Origin: Pomacea canaliculata
Lineage: Eukaryota > Mollusca > Gastropoda > Architaenioglossa > Ampullariidae
Length of the DNA stretch: 64,000 nucleotides
Direction: 5' to 3'
Assembly: GCF_003073045.1 (NCBI RefSeq)
Contig: NC_037591.1
Span: 27,437,319 to 27,501,318 of the forward strand
In this document: one piece after another, positions 12,137 through 23,912 of the stretch
Layout of the letters: the number at the start of each line of letters is the position of its first letter
How positions within the stretch are numbered: the stretch's first letter is position 1
Notes under the pieces: model-generated
Databases searched by the model: none
What the model saw: only the letters and a program-made list of their open reading frames with translations
What the model was told of the DNA's origin: nothing
Translations under genes and position numbers: made by a program

Positions 12137-12699
12137 GGTGGTGGTGGCTATTGTCAAACCTTACCCCCAAATTGCACAAATTAAATAAATTATTTGCCCG
12201 AACTGTCAGGGCGCGAGTCACCGTGACATGCTGCGCCCCCTATCAGCATTATCAACAACTGATAAGTTTCATTCATAAATAAGTACACAAAATAACACCG
12301 TCACTAAAATAAACTCTTTCAATCCTTCTTCCTTCCTGACAACTACGAGTACCATGTCTGTCAATGTGTCAAGGTGTCAACCTTCTCGCCGCTTGTTTAT
12401 GTAAGTACTGTGACAACAGACAACAGGTACAAGAATGTGACATGCTGGGACAGACTGACCTGGGAACAGTCAGGGGGGAAGAATAAAAACTGTGCAGGCA
12501 AAAATATATTATTTGTGTGCTCATTCCCATTGAGGTCTTTCTTTTTCTCCGTGACACGTACTGGCAAAAAGCTGGAGATGAATAAACCTCCAAGACATAC
12601 ACATCTGCTGGTCCCTCTGTTGTCTCTTTAGAAAGAAAGAGATCAGCAGGGATGGTCAAGCAATCCATGTCTCGGTTCTGGAACTTATTTTCTCCAACC
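10972..12699. other. Convergent intergenic spacer
   Basis: Lies between the 3' ends of the second Ly6-like gene (+) and the TMEM163-like gene (-). AT-rich, no gene recognised. It contains the GGT microsatellite at 12077-12147. Confidence 0.5.
12077..12147 (+). repeat. (GGT)n microsatellite
   Basis: About 23 GGT units with a single GCT interruption near 12131. Confidence 0.95.
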
Positions 12700-15600
12700 T
12701 CACTTTATTTCAATGTGTTCGTCGTTCATCTTCCTCAGCCACACTATCTCTATTAACAGCCTGAAAAACGACAAAGGACTCAAACTAGCATTAACGGGTC
12801 CGGCTGTCTCTGTAGGTCTGATTATCAGTTTAATCTGTTTTAGGACTAATAAAATGAGCTTACAACAAACACCATGAACGATTTTTCTTTTGGAGGACAA
12901 CAATAAACATTTAACTCTTTCCTACATCAGAATCAAATGAATCTTTTTAAAAGGCAATGTAAGTTTGTGACAAATGGATCAAACCAATACTTTGCATGAT
13001 AAAACAAATTTCAATGAAAATTCTAAAAGACCTAACAAGGACAAGAACACTGTTCACATTTTACAACAGTATTCTTAAGATGATTTAAGACTGAAGATTT
13101 TTAACTAAATAAAGAAGAGGCTATTCTAAAAGTGCACATTACTTTATTCCCCTCCCCCATCTTGGAAAGTGTCGGAAAATAACTATGATAAACTTGTTGA
13201 TTTGTCTAATTCAAACACCCTAAGTTGTCAGTAAATAATAACTTACTTAAAATGTTAATATAGTTCCTCGCCCCACTTTTCTTTCTTTTATTTCTTCTAA
13301 TTTTGACTAGCCTGAGTTTAGATGGATAAACGCCATTTGGTGTAGCTACTTATGCAGGTAACATAATACAACAACTCACTTGATTCCAAAGCCACAGAGA
13401 AAGAGACCGCAGGTGATGCCAAAGACAGAATCCATGAACCAGAGAGAAGTGTTCTGGACGTACATCTCCAGGCCTGCCACTCCGGCAAAGCTCATGGCGG
13501 CCCCCACGAAAGTAATGATACCTGGAGAGTTGTAATACTCACCCCTGAGTACAAATACATCATCCACATACTAGCAAAATACAGAAAAAAAGGCAGAGAA
13601 GGAGAGAAAAAGAAAAGAAGAAAACAAATGAAAAAAGGAGGAAATTGCGAAAAATGGCAAAAGAAGAAGACTACAAAAACTGAAGGAAAAAGAACGAAAA
13701 TAAGATGATGACAAGAAGAAACAAGAAAAGGAAACAAAGGAAAAAGAGGAATAATAATTATAACAACAAGATTTTGAAGAAGAAAAAAATAAATTTAGTT
13801 AAAAAAATTCACTCACAAACGTTTGCAGCTCTCAACAAAGTCTGATGAAACAAGAAAATACGATAGAAGGAAAAATGAAGCAAAGAAGAGAGCTTTGTTT
13901 CTTGTATACTCACTGTCCGTTGCCAGAGCCTTGCTTCCCAGCTGACACCCCAGGTAGACTTTGACGACAGCCAGGCACAGGGAGACAACACCAGTAATCA
14001 AGGCGAAGTTTAGATACATCACTAAAGCCTGGGAAATTAATAAATACCATACAAACCTGAGAAATTAATATATATATATATCATACATCCTAAGAACGAT
14101 GGCATTACAATCTAAGATACATCAATGCAACATAAAGATAGAGGACGACAATGAATACATTGAAACTTTTCTGGCTGCTTTAAAGTATCTTCTTGTCCTT
14201 CCTACTTTCTCTTTCTCTTAAAGACCAACCTGAGCGGTTTGTGTTATTTCAGTTATCAGTAGCTGCAACATGCACAGCTCATCCTCCACAACCCACACCT
14301 GCAAAAAACGCAAACCATTCAGGTTGGTCTTTAAAGATCATACAAATTTTGATATTACTTCACTATTTCTCTTTATCTAATTGTACAAAGAAAAATTTCA
14401 GTAATGGTTCTCTGCCCTTCTAAAATTAATCTAAAGGTGTACACGTACTCACTGACCGACATATGTCTCTCGGTTTTTTGTTTTTTGTTTTTTTGTTTTA
14501 ACAAATGTGATACCTGTCGTTTTTGCAAACTGATCTTAGGAATTTTGAAATAATTGTAAATTAAACTGATAAAAATAATTTAACTGTTAATTGTTTGCAT
14601 TCTTTTCTCGGCTGATGTCTTCTTGACTACGTGATGACAGTTGGCCTGTATACCTGGCACACACAGTATTCACAGTGACAGGTGTGTGATCGAGTGTAAC
14701 CAATATGACAGGTATTCACGTTGAGGAGTTAGTAATTGTGGATGTGACTGGAATTATTCTTCACGGCCAATCGCAAGTGTTTCGTGTGTTTTAAAAGCTG
14801 TCGTTGTCACTCAAATAGATGTATTAGGCATCAGTAGCAACATCTGCAGTGGGTGAGATGCGCAGGGCACACGGTATGTGCAGGGTCAAGGGCGGGTCAT
14901 ATCGTGTCAGCTGGAGAGGTTAATAATCCAGAGTAGATTGTGTTTAAAGGGAAAGGCGAGTTAAATAGCAAATTAGGTTGAAAAGAAAAATGTCGATGCT
15001 GTGAATCCAATCTGATCCAGATTCATAGTTTCAAAACGATCATTTAATCGCATTTAAAACACGGGTTGAGGTCACGTGGGCCACCATGGTGTGTCAAGGT
15101 GTGTCTCTACAGTGTCACAGACAGTTAGTTGTAGAGGTCGTAAACACGATAGCATCTAGGTTTGGAGGTTTTGCAGTGATACAAAGAACACAGTGTTAAA
15201 AAGTTGAACGAATTGGAGAATACTGGCAGAACCGGAGGATAATGTTACAAACAGTGACAAGATTCTAAGACATCTACTGCATGCTTCCATATGGCAAGCA
15301 TCGTGGGAAAGTTGTCGGAATAAGTGAAAAAAGGAGTGCTATCCAAGTACACGAACTTACTTTGGCATGCGTGAGGTCTGGTTTAAATGTAAAATATGTA
15401 CGTGTCATTGAACACAAATACGTGCTTTTTCAAAGGTAGGATGCAACCAAAAGAAGTTTGTCTCTTATGTAATACCTTTCCATAACTGCAAGCATTCAGT
15501 GCGACTGGCACATTACAAACTATAATTTAAGGTTCCACTGATCAGTCGGCAAAACTTCTTGCACCATCAAAGCATCGTCCGACACTTTTATTATTCTACG

Positions 15601-18600
15601 ACAAGGATAACAGTTGGTCTGTTTTCATTTGCGCTAGAGTCCACAGACATGGCAACCTTCATGAGTCCATTCGATGCTGTATTTTAGACACAGATGTAAG
15701 TAAACGATCGTTTTACAACCCGAAACTTTGATGAGACAGGATTCCGAACCTCAGTACAGGTAGTCCTCGACTTACGACGGGGATCCGTTCTTAACGCGGC
15801 GTCGTAAACCGAATTTCGACGTAAGTCGGATCATACGTTCATACAGTACTGTACCATAATAACAGTACAGTACTGCAAACACTTAGCCTAATACAGTACC
15901 CTACATAATTATCAATAAGCAGAAGTACAGTAAAATATTGTACAGTACAGTACAGTACAGTACGCTTTGTTATCACTGTCGCTGTCATAGGAGCAGATCC
16001 TGTCACGTGTTCAAGGATGCGATCTTTATCCTTGATAATCGTAGCGACAGTCGAACGACTAAGTCCTAATGACCTGCTAATTTCTGTTGCTGTTTCCCCC
16101 TTATCAGATTGCCTCAGATATCCACTTTCACCCCCATGGTGATGGCCCTCCTTTTCTTTGATTACTTACCTCATAAGTCGGAATGAGCGTCGTAACCACG
16201 AAACGACGTAACTCGAGACCGTCGTAACCCGAGGACTACCTGTATCTATTAATGAAACTCAATTTACTATTTGACTTTTCCCTTTAAGATTCGTTTTTCA
16301 ATTTTTTTGCCTAAAGTTTTGCTCGCTAATAGTTTATCCTTACTCCTGACGACAGGTGTTAATTGTCTGCATAAGCGAACCTCCCCTCTTTGGCGGATAA
16401 CAATCATAATATTATCATTATTAATAACACGGATTTATGCAGTGTTTTCCAAACATTTGCTCTTAACGCTTGACTTAACTCATACACAGAATAAATCCTC
16501 AACAACCATCCACCCACACTGGCATATAACAGACACACTCACGTCTGCAACACACACCCACTCACACACAAATGATTTACAGACACTCGTTATGCAAGCT
16601 CGGGGTCAGACAGGGTCACAGTGAAGTCGTCGTTCTCAAGGGTCAAGTGGATGGGGTCAAGTACAGTCTAGTTAGGTAGAAACCACGCGCACACCTTTAC
16701 ACCATCCCTACCTCAACTCACCCTCGCCACACATAGTCAGACACACACAAAGAAAAGAAAATGTTTCTAGAATATTTTAAGAAAATTAATCACGGAAGAA
16801 AAAGTCTCGACAAACTCACTTTTGTCTCATGTACTTCAGCGACGATGCCGTGAATGGACTTGCCTGTGAGCAGCACTCCCGACAGAATGAACAAGGAGCC
16901 TATCACGATGCAGGCCCTACAGACATCCAAACAGCAGCTGTGGTAAGATGTACACTACTTATGTATACACTTCATTATTTACTATACAAAAAGTTTCAGA
17001 CATTTATTCCGTTTGTCACTCTATCCATCCTTCTGTCTGTCCGATACCAAAAATATACTATTTGTACATATTTTAGGTAGTAAATGGGTTTCTATGTACA
17101 CTCGTATTTAGTTGAACTCAACACCATTTTTGCTTTGAAGTTTGTTAGGCTACCCGTGATGTAATACTCTAATCATAGACCATTGGTTAAAGGTTCAGAG
17201 TTCAAAGTTCGCTCTAATAAAGTGCGTTGCAATGTTTTCGGTCGTCTGCAAATACTGACCTTCTCTCCTTCGTCTGCGAGTAGATGTCATTGACGTCACC
17301 ATAGAATCTCCACAGGACTGCTACAGACGACAGGCCGTCCAGCGTGGCGTCCAGCTGCACCAACAGACACCAGCCTCTTGCTTCATCACAACAACAACAA
17401 CAACTGGCAAGAGGGTCACAGAAAATATGTCATCTCGACTGTCAGTGTCGTGCTGTAGGCTGTTGTTGTTTCTTGTTTATTATCTGACATTAACTAGTGT
17501 CGTCTTGTCAAGTTCTTTGACTCTTGGCTTCAAGATGCCAGTTTTCTGGGTCTTCACCTAAATTATCAATTTCATAACTAAAAATGAGAGACTGAGATTA
17601 TAAAAGAGGAAAGAATACTGCTTAACGAACAAAAAGAAGGAGGGAGAAGTCACGAAATAGGAGCAGCGGAGTGAAAACTACTTACCCCATATCCGAAAAG
17701 AGCTTCGCTCTTGTCGATGCTGCCAAGAACTGAAAGAAATCCCAAAACCAGTCAAGTGGAAAACACTCACGCACACACACACAGTATTATGAAGACCAAA
17801 CAACACTGATAATATAAAATAAGGTCACATTCCTTTTCCACATCGGGTTAGCTTGAGACAACAAAATAACAATGTAACCAAGTATACAGTATACTAGTAG
17901 ATATGCTGAAAGAATAGATGAAAAAGTGGATGGATAAAATTTCCTTTAACATTACTTGTTTACAAGTTATAATTTCACAACAATGCAGCATCAGACTTTA
18001 ACCTCTTAACCTCCATCTCGATAGAGGAAACCAGTACCTAGGCCGGCAACTCCGGTGGAGAAAGAGAAGACAACTGAGAGCCATGAGATGACAACGGCAC
18101 CCACTCGCAGTCTGCCCGCAGTCTTCTTGGAAATGTTGTGCTGATCTTGATGGAGCAGGTCGTCTGTTGTGGTAGCATCAACACGCGAATGAGAAACATT
18201 GGTGGTATATTTTATTGCTTTGTGCAAGAAAATAGAAAGCTAATAATGGTTGGTATTTCTTATTTTAGATGACAGTTGGCGAAAGCATCGCTGCTCCAAA
18301 ATTAGTCGTCGTAGATGAAAGTAGTAGTATTAACTTTCACTGCTGTACTTATAAGATATGAAAGCTTTGCAAACAGGTGTAAACACACCTAAAGAGATTC
18401 AGTTTATTAACAAATGATTAATGCACTTTGCTGGCTTTGTTTTGCTCGACCGAAAAAATCAAGAAATGCATGTGTAATTGTTATTGTTTGAATGAGTAAT
18501 AGACCAGAAGGTATTCGAAAGTTCTGAAGAATTTTGGAAACTGACCGAGATTAATAATGAGTAAGATTAAACTTACCTTTTTCTTTTTCATGAAGTCCGT

Positions 18601-18661
18601 TTTGTTCTTTGAGCCCTGGGTTAGATGACAGTTTTGTCGTTCCATAATTGTCTTGAGCCAT
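12700..18661 (-). CDS. TMEM163-like: TMEM163-like zinc transporter / vesicle membrane protein
   Basis: Eight exons on the minus strand: 18661-18577, 18163-18038, 17729-17686, 17354-17260, 16916-16820, 14028-13914, 13521-13380 and 12760-12700. They total 765 bases, 254 aa, and every junction is in phase. Human TMEM163 is 289 aa; the difference is in the N-terminal tail. Collinear landmarks: VISWLSVVFS (TM1, about residue 49 on), FGYGLDATLDGLSSVAVLWR (TM2), ACIVIGSLFILSG (TM3), LCLAVVKVYLG (TM4), SKALATDS (TM5 start), WFMDSVFG (TM6) and the end FGIKLLIEIVWLRK. Asp87 and Asp91 in LDATLD sit where the vertebrate zinc-binding aspartates of TM2 lie, so zinc transport is plausible. The family is related to cation-diffusion facilitators and is known from synaptic vesicles and lysosomes. 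The intron between 14029 and 16819 holds several mobile elements. An AATAAA hexamer overlaps the last codons before the TGA. Confidence 0.9.
14218..14334. mobile_element. Tiny TTAA-flanked inverted-repeat element (MITE)
   Basis: A 109-base element flanked by TTAA on both sides, with 12-base perfect terminal inverted repeats (AGACCAACCTGA). Counting TTAA, the inverted repeat is 16 bases and perfect. TTAA target duplication is the signature of piggyBac-type transposition. No coding capacity. It lies in an intron of the TMEM163-like gene. Confidence 0.5.
15160..15660 (+). repeat. Dispersed repeat, copy 1
   Basis: Collinear diverged similarity to 46485-46990 in the same orientation. Shared blocks include TTTGGAGGT..TGCAGTGATA, GTTGAAC, AATACTGGCA, ATAATRTTACAAACAGT, ACTGCAWGCTTC, AAGTTGTCGG, ATACCTTTYCYTA..TGCAAGC and CATCGTYCGACA. 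No coding capacity or terminal repeats recognised. It lies in the same TMEM163-like intron as the pogo-type element, just upstream of it. Confidence 0.65.
15757..16242 (-). mobile_element. Internally deleted pogo/Tigger-type DNA transposon
   Basis: A 486-base element with TA target duplication (15755-15756 and 16243-16244). The ends are CAGGTAGTCCTCGACTTACG and, inverted, the diverged CAGGTAGTCCTCGGGTTACG. Read on the minus strand, the interior keeps a piece of the transposase N-terminal helix-turn-helix of the CENP-B/Tigger type: SDKGETATEISRSLGLSRST followed by VATIIKDKDRILEHV. Its start has a broken frame, and the catalytic DDE part is absent. It is a non-autonomous deletion derivative inserted in a TMEM163-like intron. 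A TACAG pentamer run at about 15939-15963 lies inside it. Confidence 0.88.
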
Positions 18662-19762
18662 TGAGGACTTTGTTGAGATTTTCTGTCATGAAAATCATTT
18701 CTTTTTGATATTTCAAGATCACTGAAATTGTAATAGTATCTTCAGATAGCACCAAGTTCAGCAATGACTTGAATCTTTCGCCTTGTCCTGTTTAAATAAA
18801 TCCTATTGGTTCTGGAACACAACTACATACGTACAGACAGGCATACACACAAGCAAGGTGCTTACAAACGGATATTTCAGAACTCAATCCCCTACATCTG
18901 TAGTCCAGTTTTTCTGTCACTCTCTCTGTCTCCACCAATGGCCATTCATGTTCATCATCTATGGGAACTTTGTCAAGTAGTAACAGTACTCTATGAGTGT
19001 TTGTCCAATACACGTTTTAAAGGGAAAATTTAAGAGGCAACAGTCTTCTTTTAACAAGTAAAACCCACTTAATAGACTGAACGCAATTTCTTTTACAGAC
19101 TGGTGTAAACATTTTGTGATACATAGTTTAATATAATTTTAATTCTGGATACGATTTAATTCATCGGCCAGATTCTGATTTGAATGTGTTTCTTCCCATT
19201 TTACCTCAGTTTCTCTTTTGTTCAACAAAGCTAACAGTCTCAAATCTTTTTTTAAAGTTAAGAACAAAGCGATTGTCCCATAATAATGATAGTGCAAGTG
19301 TGTGAGCAGAATCAGATCCTTTTGAAAAGACTTACTTTACTTATATAACATTTTGTACATTGTCAATATTGAAACGCGTGTAACCTTTACTAGCTGACTA
19401 ACGACAAAGCAAAGCAAACAGGTAAAATATAAACGCGAGCAACTTTATTTGTTTAAATGTATTTTCTTCCAAAAATTCCCACTCCCTACTTCTGTGCAGC
19501 CAAAATTTCCAGGAAGATCTTATGAAAGCAAGAAATAAAAATTGAAAAATAGCATCACCAAATAAAGAGTGTGAATACTTAGTTTCTCCCATACATCACC
19601 ACAGAGGTAGCGAAAGTGATCTGTGCACACTTCACACAGACGAGAGACTTGTCAGCCTGACTCCACTGCGCATGCGTGAGCCAGCTATATGGTTTTACTG
19701 TCTGTGACGTACCTTGTGCGACAGGTGGGTCTACTGGAGTCAGAAAATTAAATTAGCACGGG

Positions 19763-19829
<67 letters not shown>

Positions 19830-20213
19830 CATTTCTTGCAAACTGTGTAAGCATCAGATGTCAGTAAATCCTATCAGTCCATGGCAGACCCATGCTCTTG
19901 GTCAAATCGAAGTCCACCCGAACTTCAACACGCCTCCTGCTGGTCTGGTGACCTACGTCAACCAAAGACATCCGCTTTCAAATCGAGGCTAATCCTGCAG
20001 TGATCGTGAAATGGTCAAAGTTGATTAAAAGTCATAAGAAAATAGTGGACACTACAACAATGTTGTGGCACGTGGTGTCATTTTATTTTATTTGCTATTC
20101 GTTAACCTTACCAGACGACTCGACTGTTAGGAGTTTACTGTTGTTCTCTGACCAAACGCACCATTGCTAGGGGCGCTAGTGCATCTGTCCTAGACTTCTA
20201 TAAAAGGAAAGGT
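18662..20213. other. Upstream spacer of the TMEM163-like gene
   Basis: Expected to hold the 5' UTR and promoter of the TMEM163-like gene on the minus strand. No further gene recognised. It contains the perfect CA microsatellite at 19767-19826. Confidence 0.45.
19767..19826 (+). repeat. (AC)30 microsatellite
   Basis: Sixty bases of uninterrupted AC dinucleotide. Confidence 0.97.
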
Positions 20214-20924
20214 TCAAAATAAATAAATAAAAGAGCTTAGCAAACGTTTTGTTTGGTTTAAGTGCCACGCTACACGCCTGCTTTGCTGTCGTTCGCCTGT
20301 CCGCCTACTGTTTGGCTCAGCAAGTTTGGGTTTCACAAAACAAAAAGACAAAGCGATGGATGATGTTTGGTAAGCTGTTACAAAGCCAAATCCTCCGCTA
20401 ATTCTCCCCCGCTCTGCTGCTGTTGTTCTTCGCATCGCGGCTGTGACATCTGCGCCGGATGGTCCGATGCTCGACAGGATCAGGTTGTGGAGGTTGTTGT
20501 GGTTGTGGGTGTTGTGGGGAAGCCGAGCGGAACAAGTTTGATATTCAAAGCTCCACTCAACATTCGGAACTTCACATTTAGTCACGTAGTCTGGGTCGAA
20601 TGTTACTAGATGCAAAAAAAAAAAAAAAAAATACCTAAATTTCTCTACCACCCGGTTAATTACAGTCATTTCATCATCGGCACACAACTCCACGACACAC
20701 TCCCTTCTGTTAAGTCTGCTCATATTCATTCCTTTCTGTTTGGTGAGATCGAACTGGATTTCTTTGTTCAAACTGACAAACTTTACAAAACCGCCAATGA
20801 ATAGTCTGGACAGGGTCTGGCGCAGACATAATAACATCAGGTTTGCTTCAAGAGTACCGTATGTAGAAATCCCTTGTATTACCGATCCTCCATTATGGAT
20901 GCGAAATGTGGACTCTGCATTCAA
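20214..20924 (-). CDS. Unrecognised 236-aa single-exon ORF
   Basis: The longest uninterrupted frame in the window. I do not recognise the product. The middle reads like protein (FVKFVSLNKEIQFDLTKQK, then RRECVVELCADDEMTVINRV), followed by a phenylalanine run encoded by an A/T homopolymer and an Asn/His-rich stretch. There is no signal peptide, membrane segment or known motif. The homopolymer inside the frame and the lack of a family argue that it may be chance. It could also include one real exon, ending at the GT after VVEKFR. Confidence 0.22.
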   Translation of the reverse strand: MNAESTFRIHNGGSVIQGISTYGTLEANLMLLCLRQTLSRLFIGGFVKFVSLNKEIQFDLTKQKGMNMSRLNRRECVVELCADDEMTVINRVVEKFRYFFFFFLHLVTFDPDYVTKCEVPNVEWSFEYQTCSARLPHNTHNHNNLHNLILSSIGPSGADVTAAMRRTTAAERGRISGGFGFVTAYQTSSIALSFCFVKPKLAEPNSRRTGERQQSRRVAWHLNQTKRLLSSFIYLF

Positions 20925-21621
20925 GAAAATTCGAGCATGGGAATAAGACTAGCGATCATGGGAGCAGCATTAGGATTAATGGACTGCTCACATCAGCAAT
21001 TACTTTTCTTTCTTGAAAACAAATAACCCGCGGAAACAGATTTCAAACAAAGTGACGCCATTTTTTTTACAGTTGAAGCAACTTTTCACAAGAAGACCAC
21101 GAATATTACTAACAGAGTTAAAATATCAGCATTGCCGGACAACAGTAGGATGTGTATAAATCACCTGGACTATAAAACCTGAAAAGCATCTTGGTCACGT
21201 TTGGGCTTCGCTAGGTCAAGATTACTTAGATAAACAAACAACCTAGCCGAGTTTTTCTGTAGCGGACTATTAAACACTTGAAGGGGGGATGTCATCAGAA
21301 ATGTTTACGGGGAAGAAATCATTGAAGGACACACTGTGTGATAACTGTGCAGCAGATGACCTTAACGCACGCACTCGGCGCACCATAAGATCATGCCGAC
21401 ACTGCCATCAGTCATCGATAGGTCGAGTTTTCGCACGCACACACAAACAGATGTGAAGCTGAATAGGCTTCTCGTGTGCAGACGGTGCAGCTCTCTCACT
21501 TCGTGTTGGTGGGCGAGAAGGGTGTAGAGTTCAAATTCGCATTAAAGCTGTGTGCAATGTCAGGAGATAAGGGGAAGAAGGAAGGTTATGGCAAACAAAC
21601 TAAACTGCTTCAGGCCATTCC

Positions 21622-22722
21622 TCAACCATCACTCTCCTCTTTGTCCTTGTTAACTTCGTCATCGTCAAATGCGTCATCTAACATCTGCGCTAGAGATGAT
21701 TGATTTCGGAAAGATTGTGATTTAGTCTTTCTTTCATACACTTCTTCTGTATGAAATCGACCGTGAGCATCTCACAATAACTTATGTACACGTATTGATT
21801 TCATTGTCAGTGTCATGTCTGTACGTGAATCGTCATTTTTAATGGGGACAGACAGACAAACAGACAGACATGGAGGGAAAGCTTACCAGAAAGTGCATAC
21901 AGTATACACCAAACAGTTGCAGTACGGTGATTAAGACCAGTGAAGAGTTCTAATGCTCTGTGTCAAAGGTCAGCTTGATGCGCATCATTAAAAGGCTAGT
22001 CATCCAGATTAATGAATGACCCTGTGTGCAGCCTGACGGGCAGTTCCTCGCTCTACAGGTGAGAAAGGTGTCAACACCTCGGAGAGAGTTCGCCGCTCAT
22101 TGTGCAACTTTGCCCTGGACCACAGACACAAGATTTCGACTGGGGCGATCTTAGAAGTGAGGTCTTTGAAAGAAAAAAAGAAAACAAACAAACAAACAAC
22201 GAAATAAACAAACAAACAATGAATGAAAGAAACAAACAAACAAACAACGAAAGAAAGAAACAAACAACGAAAGAAACAAACAAACAACGAAATAAACAAA
22301 CAAACAAACAACGAAACAAACAAACAAACAACGAAAGAAAGAACAATAAAATGCTTCTTTCAGATACTCGAAGTATAGTTTAGTGAAAATATAAAACCTT
22401 AATAGCATGATCGTCATAAACTCCTATCAAGAGAAATTAGCTAAACAGTTTATCGATGTATGCCGAACTTAAAATTGAAAATATTTTACCACGGCCCGGT
22501 AACATTTCCATTCTATTTGATCTTACTCGTCCATAAATCACTGATATCTTATTAATAAATTTAAACGTAAAATAAAATATTTAATAATATAAAAAAGCAT
22601 ATTGTACATAAACTTATTTTATGATTGATTCTAGCTTTTCTAGAACCCAAACATGAAAGAACCTTACAAAATGGGTTCATCTGAATTCAGTTGGCGAGAC
22701 ACTTTAACTGATACTCACCCAT
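21622..22722 (-). CDS. Possible small minus-strand gene, unrecognised
   Basis: Tentative. An ATG at 22722 sits one base before a GTGAGT donor. An acceptor after a long pyrimidine tract at 22164 continues in phase (ATG G|AC) into MDLTSKIAPVEILCLWSRAK and LHNERRTLSEVLTPF, open to a stop at 22009. A further acceptor at 21690 opens QMLDDAFDDDEVNKDKEESD, ending in TGA at 21624-21622; joining it needs a weak donor (GTCAGG) inside the previous exon. The composition looks like protein: aliphatic and charged, then an acidic tail. No family is recognised. The plus strand of the same exon is also open, so the strand is uncertain. Confidence 0.25.
22180..22348 (+). repeat. AAAC/AAAG microsatellite
   Basis: About 170 bases of AAACAAAC, AACGAAAT and AACGAAAG units. 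The Phe/Leu/Val/Cys-rich frames on the minus strand and the Asn/Lys/Gln-rich frame on the plus strand are repeat translation. Confidence 0.95.
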
Positions 22723-23636
22723 GCACCGGCTGAAGACTGTGGACAAGGCGCAGCACCAGGCAATGGCTCTTCCTTGCAGAGATCAAGTGGATAATGAACC
22801 GCTGTAAACAGTTATGTGCGCCGTCTGTTTATTTATAATAGAAATGCCCACAGAGCCACAGCTGTCGGCAGTTGCATTACACAGGTGTACTTGTCGGGGG
22901 GTACTTAATATACTTTCTATATTGATCGACTGGAGTACCCTACCCATCATCACTTCTTCTTCCTTTTCGTTCAGCCCGTCCGTCTGTCTCCTATTGTTTC
23001 TTCTACAGCAATATTTTTACGTTGCCTTTTTAAAAATATAGAAAAAAGAATATAAATAAAGATTGATTTAGAAAGGGTAAAAAGATTAATTTGTAAAGTT
23101 TTGTAATCACAAATGTTTACACGTAAAACTTGTTGACTATGTAATATGCAAGGTCAACAATAATTTCACAGTTTTGATCATTTTTGCATGTGAAGTAAAT
23201 TTCTGCAATGAAAGTTAAATTCAAGGGACAAGTCTAAGATAAAAAAAAAATAAAAAACCCAAAACAACAACAACTAAAATCAGTTAGTTTGGAAAAATTG
23301 GAAAATAATCAGAAAATCCCATTGAAAACCCACTAATTTCAACATAAATTTGAAAGCACACGCACATACGCGCAATGTTTCTCTTTCCCTGTTTCCTTCA
23401 TAGGCTGATTTCCTGATAGAAATACTCTGTAAAAGCCTTAATGTCTCCGTGAAAGATGTAATGCTGAGTTTTGTGATAAGCACCTCATAATTAACCCTCA
23501 CTACCCTTTATATTCTGAACACACCAGCTGCACACTGCAAAAGAACTAAAGTGGAAGTTAAGGACATGGTTAAACTCTTGTCAACTGCTTATCTTGCTGC
23601 CCTTCTGAGGACCACACACTCAACACTCATGTACAG

Positions 23637-23912
23637 GGGAACAGCTGCAAGGAAACCAAAATGAAGGCAAAGCTTAGTTGTGGGTGCTCAATATGCAGTC
23701 ACATGACGATGAAGATGCGGGTGTCATCTACAGAAGAATCGAGCGACCCTTGGAAGGAGTGGAAGAAAGGGGTACCGGGAAATGAGACCTTCTATGCCTT
23801 ATATCTTGATGACAAGCTGCGCCATTGGACCTACTACTTGTTCAGATGTATGCACAGATGTAATAACCGCCAGTGTCCCCCCATACATCTGTCTCTTGAG
23901 AAGGTTCATTGA
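23637..23912 (+). CDS. Possible Ly6-like last exon or unrelated ORF
   Basis: An open frame follows an AG at 23635-23636 and runs to a TGA at 23910. Near its end FRCMHRCNNRQC has the spacing C-x3-C-x4-C, as in the C8-C9-C10 block of the two Ly6-like genes (QVCITLCSGHFC). Upstream, tryptophans (KEW, RHW) fall roughly where cysteines 6 and 7 would be. There is no matching first exon, the final CN is CP, and there is no GPI tail. I treat this as a weak resemblance. Other frames nearby (24158-24270 and 24333-24540) are also open but unrecognised. Confidence 0.2.
   Translation, partial: GNSCKETKMKAKLSCGCSICSHMTMKMRVSSTEESSDPWKEWKKGVPGNETFYALYLDDKLRHWTYYLFRCMHRCNNRQCPPIHLSLEKVH

Noticed and set aside
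13376-13567. Start at ATG 13567 for the TMEM163-like C-terminal frame
   Set aside because: The family alignment requires entry at 13521 from exon 6 and exit at 13380 to exon 8; the local ATG and TGA are intronic.
22009-22417. Cys/Leu/Phe/Val-rich membrane-like frames on the minus strand
   Set aside because: They are translations of the AAAC repeat; the periodic residues follow the DNA repeat and not a protein family.
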